From: Pseudomonadota bacterium
GTDB lineage: Bacteria; Myxococcota_A; UBA796; CAJQPC01
Reading direction: 5' to 3'
NCBI GenBank assembly: GCA_024228935.1
Contig: JAAESX010000065.1
Location: 1-60,313, forward strand
DNA: 60,313 nucleotides
In this document: piece after piece, positions 34,088 to 44,116 of the stretch
How positions within the stretch are numbered: position 1 is the first letter of the stretch
How the letters are laid out: the number at the start of each line of letters is the position of its first letter
Notes under the pieces: generated by a model
What the model was told of the DNA's origin: nothing
What the model saw: the letters and a program-made list of their open reading frames with translations, nothing else
The model's database searches: none
Position numbers and translations under genes: made by a program

Positions 34088-36244
34088 ATGCGTGACGCTC
34101 GGTACCTGGTCGAGAGCGGCGGTCGGATCACGGCCCTGCTCGGCCCCACGAACACCGGCAAGACCCACCGGGCGATCCAGCGCATGCTCGCCCATCGCAG
34201 CGGCATGATCGGCCTCCCCCTGCGGCTCCTGGCCCAGGAGATCTACGACCGGGTCTGCAAGGCCAAGGGACCGGACCAGGTGGCCCTCGTGACGGGCGAA
34301 CAGAAGCTGATCCCACCGGCCCCTCGCTACTGGATCTGCACCGTCGAGGCGATGCCCGTGGACCGGAACGTGGCGTTCCTGGCCGTGGACGAGATCCAGC
34401 TCGCCGGGCACCCACTGCGGGGCCATGTGTTCACGGACCGCCTTCTGAACGCTCGCGGCGTGCTGGAGACGATGTTCCTCGGCTCGGACACGATCCGCCC
34501 CCTGGTCGAGCAGCTGGTCCCGACCGCCACCATCACCCGGCACGAGCGGCTGTCCCGGCTCTCCTTCGCCGGCGTCCACACCGTGGGCACGCTGCCGAAG
34601 CGGAGCGCGGTCGTCGCCTTCTCGCAGAAGCGGGTCTACCAGCTCGCCGAGCGGGTGCGAGCCCGACACGGAGGGGTGGCGGTCGTGCTCGGGGCCCTGT
34701 CGCCCAGCGCGCGCAACGCCCAGGTGGAGCTGTTCCAGTCGGGCGAGGTGGACCACGTGGTGGCGACGGACGCCATCGGCATGGGCCTGAACATGGACCT
34801 GGACCACGTGTCGCTGGCGGCGACCCGGAAGTGGGACGGTCGGACGTTCCGCGACCTGCGGCTCGACGAGCTGGGGCAGATCGTCGGTCGAGCCGGGCGC
34901 TTCCGACGCGACGGCGGGTTCGGCTGGCTGGACGGCGTCGACGAGCTCGATTCGAGCGCCATCCGCGACCTGGAAGCCCATCGGTTCCAGCCACTTCGGC
35001 GCCTGTTCTGGCGCAACAGCGACCTGGACTGGAGCAGCTCCAGCGCGCTGCTGGACAGCCTGGACGCGCCCCCTCACCACGGCGCTCTGGTGCAGGCCCC
35101 CGAGGCCGAGGACCACACGACGTTCCGCGCACTGGCCCAGGCGGTGCCGCTCTCGGGCGAGGACGACGTGCGCCTGGCCTGGAGCATCGCGGGCATCCCC
35201 GACTACCGGAAGACCCTGACGGGCAGCCACGTTCAGCTCCTGGAGAGGCTGCTGCGACTCGTGCGGGACCGGGGCGAGGTCCCCGAGACGCTGCTGGCCG
35301 AGCGCCTCGACCGGCTGGACACCACGCACGGGGACATCGAGGAGCTGACCACCCGACTCGCCTGGTCCCGCACCTGGGCCTACGTCGTCCAGCGTCCGAG
35401 CTGGGTCCGGAACGCCCCGGCCTGGCAGAGGCGCCTTCACGAGCTCGAGGACCGGCTGTCGGACGCGCTGCACGAGACGCTGACCCAGCGGTTCGTGGAG
35501 ACGCGACGGACGGTGCGTCCCGGCGCGATCCGGACCGAGGGCGGCGAGCTGCGCGGGCTCCGCTGGGTGGCTCGTCCCGGGGCCAGCCCCCTGCCCCGCG
35601 GCGCGACCCGTGCGGCTCTCCTGGAGACCGTGCGCGAGCGCATCGAGACGCTCGACGGCCTGACCCTCGGGCCCGATGGCGCGGTGATGTGGGCGGACGA
35701 GCAGCTGGCCCGGCTGACGCGTGGAAAGACCGTCCACGAGCCCAAGCTGAAGCTCACGGTGAACCCGCTCATGGACGCAGGACTGCGCGAGGCGCTGCGC
35801 CAGCGCGTGGCGGGCTGGCTGGACGAACGGATCTCCAAGTTGTTGAGACCGCTGCGGAACCTCGACCGACTCGAGGCCCCCGGGCGTGCCGTCGTGTACC
35901 GACTCCTGGGCCAACTCGGCCAGACCGACGCGCACGGAGCGCCCCGGCTGAGCAACAAGGAGCTGCGGCTCCTCAAGCGGCGCGATGTGCGCTTCGGACG
36001 GCGCACCATCTATGTGAAGCGCATGCTGCGCGACGAGGCGGTGGCCCTTCGAGCGTCTCTCTGGGCCGTGCACGCCGGCGTGACCCGTCCGGCGGTCCCC
36101 CAGGGCGAGGAGGTCAGCCTCGACGCGCCTCGGGCCTTCTACGAGAGCGTCGGGTACGTGGTGATGGACGACAAGGCGGTCCGCGTGGACATCGCCGAGA
36201 CGCGCGCCGCCGAACGGCGCCGTGGCCGCAGGAGGCACCGCTGA
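34088..36244 (+). CDS. SUV3-like DEAD/DEAH-box RNA helicase
   Basis: The 718-residue product opens with motif I LLGPTNTGKTHRAI (Walker A, residues 18-30). It continues MIGLPLRLLAQEIYDR, motif II VDEIQL (100-105) and LGSDTIRPLVE. Domain 2 has VVAFSQKRVYQLAERVR, VVLGALSPSARNAQ, VVATDAIGMGLNMDL and QIVGRAGRF. The GPTNxGKT and DEIQ variants define the SUV3 family, best known as a mitochondrial RNA helicase and present in some bacteria. The C-terminal 250 residues are specific to this protein. It probably unwinds RNA in decay or processing. The stop overlaps the NUDIX start (CTGA). Confidence 0.85.
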   Translation: MRDARYLVESGGRITALLGPTNTGKTHRAIQRMLAHRSGMIGLPLRLLAQEIYDRVCKAKGPDQVALVTGEQKLIPPAPRYWICTVEAMPVDRNVAFLAVDEIQLAGHPLRGHVFTDRLLNARGVLETMFLGSDTIRPLVEQLVPTATITRHERLSRLSFAGVHTVGTLPKRSAVVAFSQKRVYQLAERVRARHGGVAVVLGALSPSARNAQVELFQSGEVDHVVATDAIGMGLNMDLDHVSLAATRKWDGRTFRDLRLDELGQIVGRAGRFRRDGGFGWLDGVDELDSSAIRDLEAHRFQPLRRLFWRNSDLDWSSSSALLDSLDAPPHHGALVQAPEAEDHTTFRALAQAVPLSGEDDVRLAWSIAGIPDYRKTLTGSHVQLLERLLRLVRDRGEVPETLLAERLDRLDTTHGDIEELTTRLAWSRTWAYVVQRPSWVRNAPAWQRRLHELEDRLSDALHETLTQRFVETRRTVRPGAIRTEGGELRGLRWVARPGASPLPRGATRAALLETVRERIETLDGLTLGPDGAVMWADEQLARLTRGKTVHEPKLKLTVNPLMDAGLREALRQRVAGWLDERISKLLRPLRNLDRLEAPGRAVVYRLLGQLGQTDAHGAPRLSNKELRLLKRRDVRFGRRTIYVKRMLRDEAVALRASLWAVHAGVTRPAVPQGEEVSLDAPRAFYESVGYVVMDDKAVRVDIAETRAAERRRGRRRHR

Positions 36245-36879
36245 TCGACGCCGAAACACTCCGGGAGCGGCTTCGTGGCCACCCTGTCGTCGACCACCCG
36301 GCCCTGCCCGGACGGACGAACCACCTGCGCGCGGGCGTCATGGTCCCCATCCTGTGGGACCCGGAGCCGCGAGTCGTGCTCACCCGTCGCACGCCTCGGC
36401 TGGGTCGCCACCCCGGCGAGATCAGCTTCCCAGGGGGCCGCCGGGATCCCGTCGACACCAGCCTCCAGGACACCGCGGTGCGCGAGGCACGCGAGGAGCT
36501 CGGCATCCAGGACCCGAACATTCTCGGCCGCTTGAGCTCGATGCCCGTCTACACATCGGACTTCCGGCTCGAGCCGTTCGTGGCCCAGGTGAGCGGCTCG
36601 ATGGTGGCCGAGCCCGGCGAGGTCGCGGAGATCCTCACGCTCGGCCTGGACGAGGTGGCGAGCTGGCCTCGGCTCGACGCCATCGCGTACGAGTGGTCCG
36701 GTGGGACCTACCTGTCCCCCGTGTTCCCCATCGGCGAGGACGCCATCGTGTTCGGGGCGACCGCCCACACGCTGCACGAGCTGATGCTGCTCGCGCTCGG
36801 CGACCGGATGCCGCAGATGGAGGGCGGGACCTGGACGTGGGAGCGCATCCAGGAGTGGGTCTCCCTTCAGATCCGCTGA
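36241..36879 (+). CDS. NUDIX hydrolase, CoA-pyrophosphatase type (CTG start)
   Basis: The 212-residue product has the NUDIX box and the extra CoA-pyrophosphatase motif: VVLTRRTPRLGRHPGEISFPGG then RRDPVDTSLQDTAVREAREELG, cited by their anchors LGRHPGEISFPGG and REAREELG. It should cleave CoA or another nucleoside diphosphate derivative. No ATG, GTG or TTG lies between the helicase end and the domain. The only candidate is CTG at 36241, which has AGGAGG (36230-36235) 5 nt upstream and overlaps the helicase TGA in the same 4-nt way as ATGA and GTGA elsewhere. The next ATG (36340) would cut into the domain. The 3' end overlaps the convergent lipoprotein by 13 nt. Confidence 0.8.
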   Translation: MIDAETLRERLRGHPVVDHPALPGRTNHLRAGVMVPILWDPEPRVVLTRRTPRLGRHPGEISFPGGRRDPVDTSLQDTAVREAREELGIQDPNILGRLSSMPVYTSDFRLEPFVAQVSGSMVAEPGEVAEILTLGLDEVASWPRLDAIAYEWSGGTYLSPVFPIGEDAIVFGATAHTLHELMLLALGDRMPQMEGGTWTWERIQEWVSLQIR

Positions 36880-37823
36880 GCGCGTCGGGCGACCCGCGGA
36901 TCCTCGTCGACCGCCAGGATCTCGAGGGCAGGGTGGCCCGGGTCCACCTGCGCGAGCAGCAGCGCCACCGACCAGCGCACGACGGCTGAGGGATGGTCCG
37001 CCTGGGCGACGAAGACGCCGGGGTCGGCGGTGGTCACGTACTCGGCGAACAGCTCGGCCACGGCACGGTCGAGCTCGGGATCCTCGAGCTGCGGCCGCAC
37101 ATCCGCCCGTGAGCTGTGCAGCGGCGTCCGAGACCAGTCCTCCCCCGGCAGGGCACGTCGCCAGGCGGGGGGCGCCTCTCGCAGCGGCCTCCCACTCAAC
37201 GCACCGGAACTGTTCCGGAACTGGATCTGGGCAGCCTCGTCGTCGACCCGCTCGACGTGTCCGATCCAGTACAGCGCGACGACCGGCTCACCCGCCTCGC
37301 CGAGCGCCTCATCGATGGCGGCAAGGACCTCGCCGGCGTCCGCGGTCCATCGCGGCATCAGCACGTGGCTCGCGCACTGTCCGCTGGTCGCTCGGGCCCC
37401 CCGACAGAGCGTCAACGCCCTGGCCAGGTCCCCCGTCGCCTCGGCGGTCTCGAAGTAGCAGTCCTGGACCCACTTCTCGCCCTCGAGCGCGGAGCAGCTC
37501 GGGGCCGGGTCGACGGTCCAGTCGGGGGGAGGAAGGCGCCAGAGGGTCGAGTCGTCCGGGTTCCGCCGGTCCTTCTCGGTCAGGTGTGGCCGCTCGTGCA
37601 CTCGCTCGCACCGTGCCCGGACCACCTCGTCAGCCAGCGCACAGAGCGTGTCCGTCCCGTCGGGCGAGGTGTCCAGGAGCCGCATGACGACGAGGCTGCG
37701 CTCCCCGATCGGAAGCGCCTCGATCAGCGACCGTGCGGCGTCCGGGTCCTCGCCCCAGACGGCGATGGGATCGGGCGAGACCGGCTCCGGCACGGCAGCA
37801 CAGGCGAGCCACAGGCCGAGCAC
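36867..37823 (-). CDS. Lipoprotein with C-terminal HEAT-like repeats
   Basis: The start is GTG at 37823, directly abutting the stop of the preceding gene. The 318-residue product begins MLGLWLAC (Cys8). The N-terminal half has scattered Cys pairs (LCALADEVVRARCERV, SCSALEGEKWVQDCYF, LCRGARATSGQC). The last 60 residues look like HEAT repeats (HPSAVVRWSVALLLAQV, EDPRVARRAQRI). I recognise no family. It is the last gene of a three-gene operon with the methyltransferase and the MYXO-CTERM lipoprotein. Confidence 0.55.
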   Translation of the reverse strand: MLGLWLACAAVPEPVSPDPIAVWGEDPDAARSLIEALPIGERSLVVMRLLDTSPDGTDTLCALADEVVRARCERVHERPHLTEKDRRNPDDSTLWRLPPPDWTVDPAPSCSALEGEKWVQDCYFETAEATGDLARALTLCRGARATSGQCASHVLMPRWTADAGEVLAAIDEALGEAGEPVVALYWIGHVERVDDEAAQIQFRNSSGALSGRPLREAPPAWRRALPGEDWSRTPLHSSRADVRPQLEDPELDRAVAELFAEYVTTADPGVFVAQADHPSAVVRWSVALLLAQVDPGHPALEILAVDEDPRVARRAQRI

Positions 37824-38923
<1,100 letters not shown>

Positions 38924-38927
<4 letters not shown>

Positions 38928-39658
38928 GCGTCCTTATGTGCCACGAGTACGAGCCGCTTCGCTGAGTCATCGTAGGGCCGACCGTCCAGGCCTCCATAGG
39001 CCTCGACCGCGCCGAAGCCCGCTCGCATGAGGAGCCCCGCCAGTTCGCGCGCCCCGTACAGGCGCACCCGGAAGGTGCCGTCCGTTCGCGAGCCGTCGTG
39101 GCCCAGGACAGTCCAGGTCGACTCGACGTAGCGCCAGTTCTTCAGGATCCGGCGGCGCTCGATCAGCAGGTCGTGCTCGCGCTCGATGACGCTGTTCTTC
39201 TCGAACACCATCGCCAGGACCTCGACGCTCATCGTGTCCAGCACGAGCCGTCCGCCGGGGGCCAGGCTCCCGTGGAACGCCTCGAGCGTGCGCCGGTCGT
39301 CGGCGGGATCGTCGAAGTAGCCAAAGCTCGAGTACAGGTTCACGGCCAGGTCGAAGCCGCCCCCGGTGCCCTCGCGCATGTCCCCCTGGACGAAGGTGAC
39401 GTCCTGATCCTCGGCTCGGCTGCGGGCCACCTCCAGGTAGCGGGCGGTGCGATCGAGGCCGGTGACCTCGAAGCCACGACGAGCCAGGGCGATGCTGTGG
39501 CGCCCCACGCCGCACGGCATGTCCAGCGCCCGGCCGCCGTCGATGCGCAGCAGCGCGAGCAGCGCGTCGATCTCGTCCTGGGCCGCAGCCCATCGACGCG
39601 CGTCGAACATCACGCCCTGCATGTCGTGCCAGAAGGCATCCGAGTCGTGCCAGCTCAT
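38924..39658 (-). CDS. SAM-dependent class I methyltransferase
   Basis: The 244-residue product has the Rossmann methyltransferase motifs. Motif I is ALDMPCGVGRHSIALARRG (residues 44-62), then VTGLDRTARYLEVA, VTFVQGDMREG and FDLAVNLYSSFGYFDD. LAPGGRLVLDTMS follows later. The form resembles small-molecule or SAM-dependent methyltransferases of unassigned target. The start has GGAGG 5 nt upstream. It is the first gene of a three-gene operon with two lipoproteins and diverges from the tail-anchored coiled-coil gene. Confidence 0.85.
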
Positions 39659-39691
39659 GCGAACCTCCGCGCGAGATCTTACGGGACCAGC

Positions 39692-41245
39692 ATGGCGCAG
39701 GACATCGACGGGCTTCTGGCGGACTACGGCGAAGGGGCACCCGTCTACCGGGTCCTCGACGCCTTGATGAAGGTGGCCCCGGACACGCGGGATCCCGACC
39801 CCATCCAGTCGCTCCAACAGGCGGCGAACGTCTACCGGATCGACGCGGACCCCGAGCAGCTGGCCAAGGCGCGGGAGATCGCGCGGCGGGGTCAGGCCCA
39901 GAGCGCGCTCTGGATGCTCCAGGGGCTGGACGAGGGCGACGACGTCGTCTCGATGCTCTCGGGTCTGGCGTCGGCCGTGCGCCTGTACTGGGCGGATCGG
40001 AAGGGCGGGTCGACCGAGAGCCAGGTCCGCGATCAGCAGGAGCGTGACGCCGTCGAGAAGGCGCTGGGCATCTCGTGGGCGATCGGACGCCTGATGGGTG
40101 GCTCGCCCGAGCAGCAGGTCGAGGCGTTCATGTGCCTGGAGGCCGGGCGCGAGCTCGTCGCCTTCTACGCGATCGCCGACATCGCCGTGCCGTTCCTCGC
40201 CGACACGAGCCAGACCGGGTCGGGGCTGATCGACAACCTGCTCGCCAAGCACCGGGACGCCGAGATGACCCGGCTCGCGACCGCGGTCGGTCAGGACGAG
40301 GCCGCCTGGGCGCCGCCCATCCTCGAGCACCTGCTGCCCCACATCCGCACCTCGGTCGAGGCCAACGAGAAGCGGCTCGACACGCTCGTCGACCAGATGC
40401 AGAAGCGGGTGCCGAAGCTCCTGCAGGCCACCGGAAAGGCCGGCGCGGCGCTCGGGACCGGCGTGGACGCGCTGCCGATGTACCACCTCATCGGAGCGCG
40501 CCTGCTCGCCGAGGCCAGCCTTCGTCAGGCCACGGACGCCGCGCGGTACCCCCTGCCCGAAGACGCCGACCGACAGCGCCTGATCGACGAGGCCCGCGTC
40601 CAGGCCCGCGCCGAGGTCGAGGCCGAGGTCCAGGCCCGTCTGGCCGAGGAGAGCCAGGCTCGCGCCGATCAGGACGCCGCCAACGCCGCGCAGTTCGAGG
40701 CCGAGGCCGTCGCGCGCAAGGAAGCCGAGCTCCAGCTCGCCGCAGCGCTGGCCGCCGCCAAGGCCGCCGAGGCCGCCGCCGATACCGCCCGCACCGAGGC
40801 CGCCTCGGCCAGGACGCGCGAGGATCAGGCCCGCGCCGAGACCGCCCGCGCCGAGGCCGAGCGCGCCGAGGCCGAGCGCGCCCAGGCCCTGAAGCAGGTG
40901 CGCACGCTGACCGAGGCGCTGCCGCCCCCCGACCCCGGACCCACGCCGATCACCGAGCCGGTCCGCGCTGCGCCGCCCGAGCCGCCGAAGCCGACGCCTC
41001 CCAAGCCGACGCCTCCCAAGCCAGCGCCGCCGAAGCCAGCGCCTCCCAAGCCCGCACCGCCGAAGCACGAGCCCAAGAAGGGTGCGTCAGGCGGCATGCT
41101 CAAGTGGGTCGGCATCGCCGCTGCGGTGTTCTTCCTGCTGGCCTGCTGCGGCGGCATCGGTGCTGGCGGGCTGTACTACGCAGCCCAGAAGCAGAAGCCG
41201 AAGAAGATCCAGTACGTGACGCCGGACGGCACGCCAATCAACTGA
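39692..41245 (+). CDS. Tail-anchored coiled-coil protein with PPKP linker
   Basis: The 517-residue product has no N-terminal signal. Residues 1-290 are a mixed helical domain (MAQDIDGLLADYGEGAPVYR). Residues 300-415 are a long Ala/Glu/Arg coiled coil (for example ARAEVEAEVQARLAEESQAR). Residues 430-470 are a Pro/Lys linker built of PPKPT and PPKPA units. A single membrane segment (LKWVGIAAAVFFLLACCGGI) follows about 40 residues before the end, then a short Lys-rich tail. The architecture looks like TolA turned around, with the anchor at the C-terminus. It is probably cytoplasmic with a C-terminal membrane anchor. The partner is unknown. The 3' end overlaps the convergent lysR gene by 8 nt. 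Confidence 0.7.
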   Translation: MAQDIDGLLADYGEGAPVYRVLDALMKVAPDTRDPDPIQSLQQAANVYRIDADPEQLAKAREIARRGQAQSALWMLQGLDEGDDVVSMLSGLASAVRLYWADRKGGSTESQVRDQQERDAVEKALGISWAIGRLMGGSPEQQVEAFMCLEAGRELVAFYAIADIAVPFLADTSQTGSGLIDNLLAKHRDAEMTRLATAVGQDEAAWAPPILEHLLPHIRTSVEANEKRLDTLVDQMQKRVPKLLQATGKAGAALGTGVDALPMYHLIGARLLAEASLRQATDAARYPLPEDADRQRLIDEARVQARAEVEAEVQARLAEESQARADQDAANAAQFEAEAVARKEAELQLAAALAAAKAAEAAADTARTEAASARTREDQARAETARAEAERAEAERAQALKQVRTLTEALPPPDPGPTPITEPVRAAPPEPPKPTPPKPTPPKPAPPKPAPPKPAPPKHEPKKGASGGMLKWVGIAAAVFFLLACCGGIGAGGLYYAAQKQKPKKIQYVTPDGTPIN

Positions 41246-42134
41246 GGGCGTCCCAAGGGGCGACGGGCTTGCAGGACTCGACCGCGTGGTCGACGAAGGC
41301 CCGCACCTTGGCCGAGAGATGGCGGTTGTGCGGGTACACCGCGTAGACCCCGCCGGCCTGCGGCAGGTGCTCGTCCAGCACCGTGACCAGATCGCCCTTC
41401 TGGATCGCGGCTCCGCAGATGAACGTCGGGAGTCGGGCCAGCCCGATCCCCCGGATGGCGGCATCCAGGATGAGCTCGCCGTTGTCGAGAGTCAGCCGTC
41501 CCTTCACCGGCACCGCCTCGTCGCGTAGGGTCCAGGAGCCACCCGTTCGCGACAGCGAGTAGCGGATGCACTCGTGGCCACGGAGATCGGACGGGACCTT
41601 CGGGGTGCCTCTACGCGCCAGGTAGTCGGGCGAGCCCACGAGACAGACCCGGGCGCTGCCAAGCCGCCGGGCGATGAGCGAGCTGTCGTCCAGCGAGCCG
41701 GCCCGAAGCGCGACGTCGAAGCCCTCGCCGATGAGGTCGACGTACCGGTCGGTGAGGACGGCCTCGGCCTCGACGTCCGGGTAGCGCTCGAGGAAGCCGG
41801 CGATGATGGTGCCGAGGTAGCCGGTCCCGAAGCTGACCCCGGCGGTGACGCGAAGACGTCCGCGTGGCGTGCTCTGCATGTGCGTGACGGCCTGTTCGGC
41901 CTCCTCGACGTCCGCGAGGATCGCCGCCGCTCGCGCGTAGTAGGCCTGACCGACGTCCGTGGGCCGCAGGCTGCGCGTGGTGCGGTGGAGCAGCCGGACG
42001 CCGAGCCGGTCCTCCAGGGCCGCGACGTGCCGGCTCACCGTCGACTTGGGCAGGCCCAGCGATCGCGCCGCCGCCGTGAAGCTCCCCTCATCCACCACGC
42101 GGGTGAACGCCCGCATTCCGTTGAGTGTGTCCAT
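41238..42134 (-). CDS. LysR-family transcriptional regulator
   Basis: The 298-residue product is full length. Its N-terminal winged helix reads MRAFTRVVDEGSFTAAARSLGLPKSTVSRHVAALEDRLG by its anchors FTAAARSLGLPKSTVSRH and LLHRTTRSL. The effector domain is of the CrgA-like branch (GRLRVTAGVSFGTGYLGTII, FDVALRAGSLDDSSLIARRLG). Such regulators usually act on a divergent gene in response to a small molecule. The divergent neighbour here is the thioredoxin-like lipoprotein at 42279. A T-N11-A candidate site lies at 42183-42197. Confidence 0.9.
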   Translation of the reverse strand: MDTLNGMRAFTRVVDEGSFTAAARSLGLPKSTVSRHVAALEDRLGVRLLHRTTRSLRPTDVGQAYYARAAAILADVEEAEQAVTHMQSTPRGRLRVTAGVSFGTGYLGTIIAGFLERYPDVEAEAVLTDRYVDLIGEGFDVALRAGSLDDSSLIARRLGSARVCLVGSPDYLARRGTPKVPSDLRGHECIRYSLSRTGGSWTLRDEAVPVKGRLTLDNGELILDAAIRGIGLARLPTFICGAAIQKGDLVTVLDEHLPQAGGVYAVYPHNRHLSAKVRAFVDHAVESCKPVAPWDALS

Positions 42135-42182
42135 CCATCCCTTCCGCGATCGTCAACAACATGGGCAACGAGGCACCGATTC

Positions 42183-42197
42183 GTGCGCTCTGTGCAC
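42183..42197. promoter_or_regulatory. Candidate LysR-type site GTGC-N7-GCAC
   Basis: The sequence contains TGC-N7-GCA, that is T-N11-A with dyad symmetry, 49 nt upstream of the lysR start and 82 nt upstream of the divergent lipoprotein gene. The position suits a LysR regulator. The motif is short and could be chance. Confidence 0.25.
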
Positions 42198-42278
42198 CAA
42201 CGGCGAATCCTGACAGGTTTCGGACGCCGATCGGGCCAGATGGTTGCGGTAGGTTGTCCAAGCAGCGAAGGAACGCCC

Positions 42279-43070
42279 GTGACCCGCCTGGTCTCCTTCA
42301 CCCTCATCGCGCTGTGCGCCTGCACGACGACGTCCGACACGAGCGGACCACTCGACCGACCCGACCGTCCTCCCCTGGACGAGAACGGCGATCCGATCAC
42401 GGGCGACACCGGCGAGCAGGAGGACACCTGGTCCGGCGAGGACGCCGACGGCGACGGACTCACCAACGGCGAGGAGCAGGATCTCGGCACGGACCCGAAC
42501 GAGCGAGACACCGACGGCGACGGCACCGACGACCCCGACGAGCTCGATGGCAACACCGACCCGACGGACGCGTCCGACAAGCCGTACGCCGGCGGCTACC
42601 CGATCGACAGCTGTCGCTGGGACATCGACGGCGAGGGGCACTCGGTCGGCCAGGTGGTCGAGAACTTCAAGCTGACCGACCAGTACGGCGAGAGCGTGCG
42701 CCTGTACGACTTCTGCGAGCACGCGGTCGTCCTCGTCAGCTCGGCGGGCTGGTGTGGCCCCTGCGTCGACGAGGCCCGGACGCTCGCCCAGTGGGAGTCC
42801 AAGTACGCCGAGCGCGGCCTGGTCGTGGTGACGCTCCTGGCCGAGGACAGCGGCGGGCGCACCCCCGACGAGAACGATCTCGACCAGTGGGACTCGAGCG
42901 CCGGGTACGACCATGCCCCGGTCCTGTCCGACGGCGGCTGGACCATCTCGAGTCGCTACGAGCAGGACAACTACATCCCCACTGTGAGCCTCATCGCCCC
43001 CGGGATGGTGCTCGTCGAGCGCGACGACAACGTGAGTGAGAGCGACGTGAAGGCGGTGCTCCCCTGGTAG
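42279..43070 (+). CDS. Thioredoxin/TlpA-like lipoprotein with Ca-binding repeats
   Basis: The start is GTG at 42279 with AAGGA upstream, giving MTRLVSFTLIALCACTT. The lipobox Cys is at 13 or 15, and this signal is longer and carries an Arg. Residues 54-100 hold thrombospondin-type-3-like repeats (DADGDGLTNGEEQDLGTDPN). Residues 120-263 form a TlpA/peroxiredoxin-like fold with the redox motif WCGPC (158-162). It should be a surface or periplasmic thiol-disulfide protein with a Ca-stabilised stalk. It may be controlled by the divergent LysR gene (inference). Confidence 0.82.
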   Translation: MTRLVSFTLIALCACTTTSDTSGPLDRPDRPPLDENGDPITGDTGEQEDTWSGEDADGDGLTNGEEQDLGTDPNERDTDGDGTDDPDELDGNTDPTDASDKPYAGGYPIDSCRWDIDGEGHSVGQVVENFKLTDQYGESVRLYDFCEHAVVLVSSAGWCGPCVDEARTLAQWESKYAERGLVVVTLLAEDSGGRTPDENDLDQWDSSAGYDHAPVLSDGGWTISSRYEQDNYIPTVSLIAPGMVLVERDDNVSESDVKAVLPW

Positions 43071-43099
43071 CCACGCGCGTCAGGCAATAGCTCCCCAGG

Positions 43100-44113
43100 G
43101 TGTACACCCAGGTGGTCCGGCCCGAGTCGTTGAGCGTCGAAGCGCTCGACGCCTATCTGGAGACGGGCTGGTACCGCATGCGCCAGGCGCTGTTCACCTG
43201 CCGGTTCGTGACGCACGGCTCGCGCCTGGTCCCCGCCATCTGGACGCGCTCCCAGCTCCCGGGGCTCTCGTTCAACAAGAGCCAGCGCAAGCGGATGAAC
43301 AAGAACCGCCGGCTGTTCACCCACGCGTTCAAGGACGTCGTGCTGGGGGACGAGCATCGGGCGCTGTACCGCCGCTACCGGGAGCACGTCGGCGGGGATC
43401 GACCGGACGAGCTGGATCACGTCCTGGGACCCGAGCCCAGCATCTTCCAGAGCCAGATGCTGGAGCTGCGCGATGCCGACGGTCGGCTCGTCGCCTATTC
43501 CGTCTTCGACCGGGGGCGCACCGCCATCCAGTCGGTGACCGGGGTCTTCGATCCGGACCACGCGCGCCACTCGCTGGGGCTGCACACGATGCTGGCCGAG
43601 GTCGAGTACGCCCGCGACTCCGGCCTGAGCCACCACTACGCCGGGTACGTGCTGCCGGGCGAGCCGTCCATGGACTACAAGCTGCGCGTCCGTCAGCTCG
43701 AGTTCTGGCACCCCGAGCGGAACGACTGGCGTCCGATCGATGAGCTCGACGGCTATGCGCTCCCGACCGACCGGATCCGACGAGCGCTCGACGTGGCGGA
43801 CGCGGCGGCACGAGCGGCCGGCATCGTGACCCGTCGGCTCCCGAACCCACGCTTCGACCTCGGCGCCTGGAACCCCGCGCTGTCCAGCTGCCTCGAGCAC
43901 CCCGAGGTCCTGGCCTGTCGCGCCGGACCGCGGAACGTCCTCGTGGTGGGCTGGCTGCTCGAGGAGCGCTGCTTCGAGCTCCTGCGGTGCACGCCCGGGA
44001 CCCTGCAGAGCGCGGACGGCACCCCGACCGGCGAGCTGGTCATGGTCGTGCGAGAGCGCCTGGCGCGCAGTCGCTCGCCCGAGTTCATCGCCAACTCGCT
44101 GCGACGCGCCTGA
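43100..44113 (+). CDS. Aminoacyl-tRNA-protein transferase-like protein (ATE/Bpt family)
   Basis: The start is GTG at 43100 and the product has 337 residues. LETGWYRMRQALFTCRF and FNKSQRKRMNKNRRLF correspond to the N-terminal ATE domain. LVAYSVFDRG, SLGLHTMLAEVEYARDSGL and HHYAGYVLPGEPSMDYK correspond to the C-terminal GNAT-like domain. These enzymes attach Arg or Leu from tRNA to protein N-termini for N-degron decay. The Cys cluster that normally opens the ATE domain is missing here. The protein also extends about 80 residues past the usual end. The donor tRNA cannot be told. Confidence 0.7.
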   Translation: MYTQVVRPESLSVEALDAYLETGWYRMRQALFTCRFVTHGSRLVPAIWTRSQLPGLSFNKSQRKRMNKNRRLFTHAFKDVVLGDEHRALYRRYREHVGGDRPDELDHVLGPEPSIFQSQMLELRDADGRLVAYSVFDRGRTAIQSVTGVFDPDHARHSLGLHTMLAEVEYARDSGLSHHYAGYVLPGEPSMDYKLRVRQLEFWHPERNDWRPIDELDGYALPTDRIRRALDVADAAARAAGIVTRRLPNPRFDLGAWNPALSSCLEHPEVLACRAGPRNVLVVGWLLEERCFELLRCTPGTLQSADGTPTGELVMVVRERLARSRSPEFIANSLRRA

Positions 44114-44116
44114 GGC

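Noticed and set aside
33623..36259. 878-codon minus-strand frame opposite the helicase
   Set aside because: Composition is that of an antisense shadow and it has no motifs; the plus-strand helicase motifs are complete.
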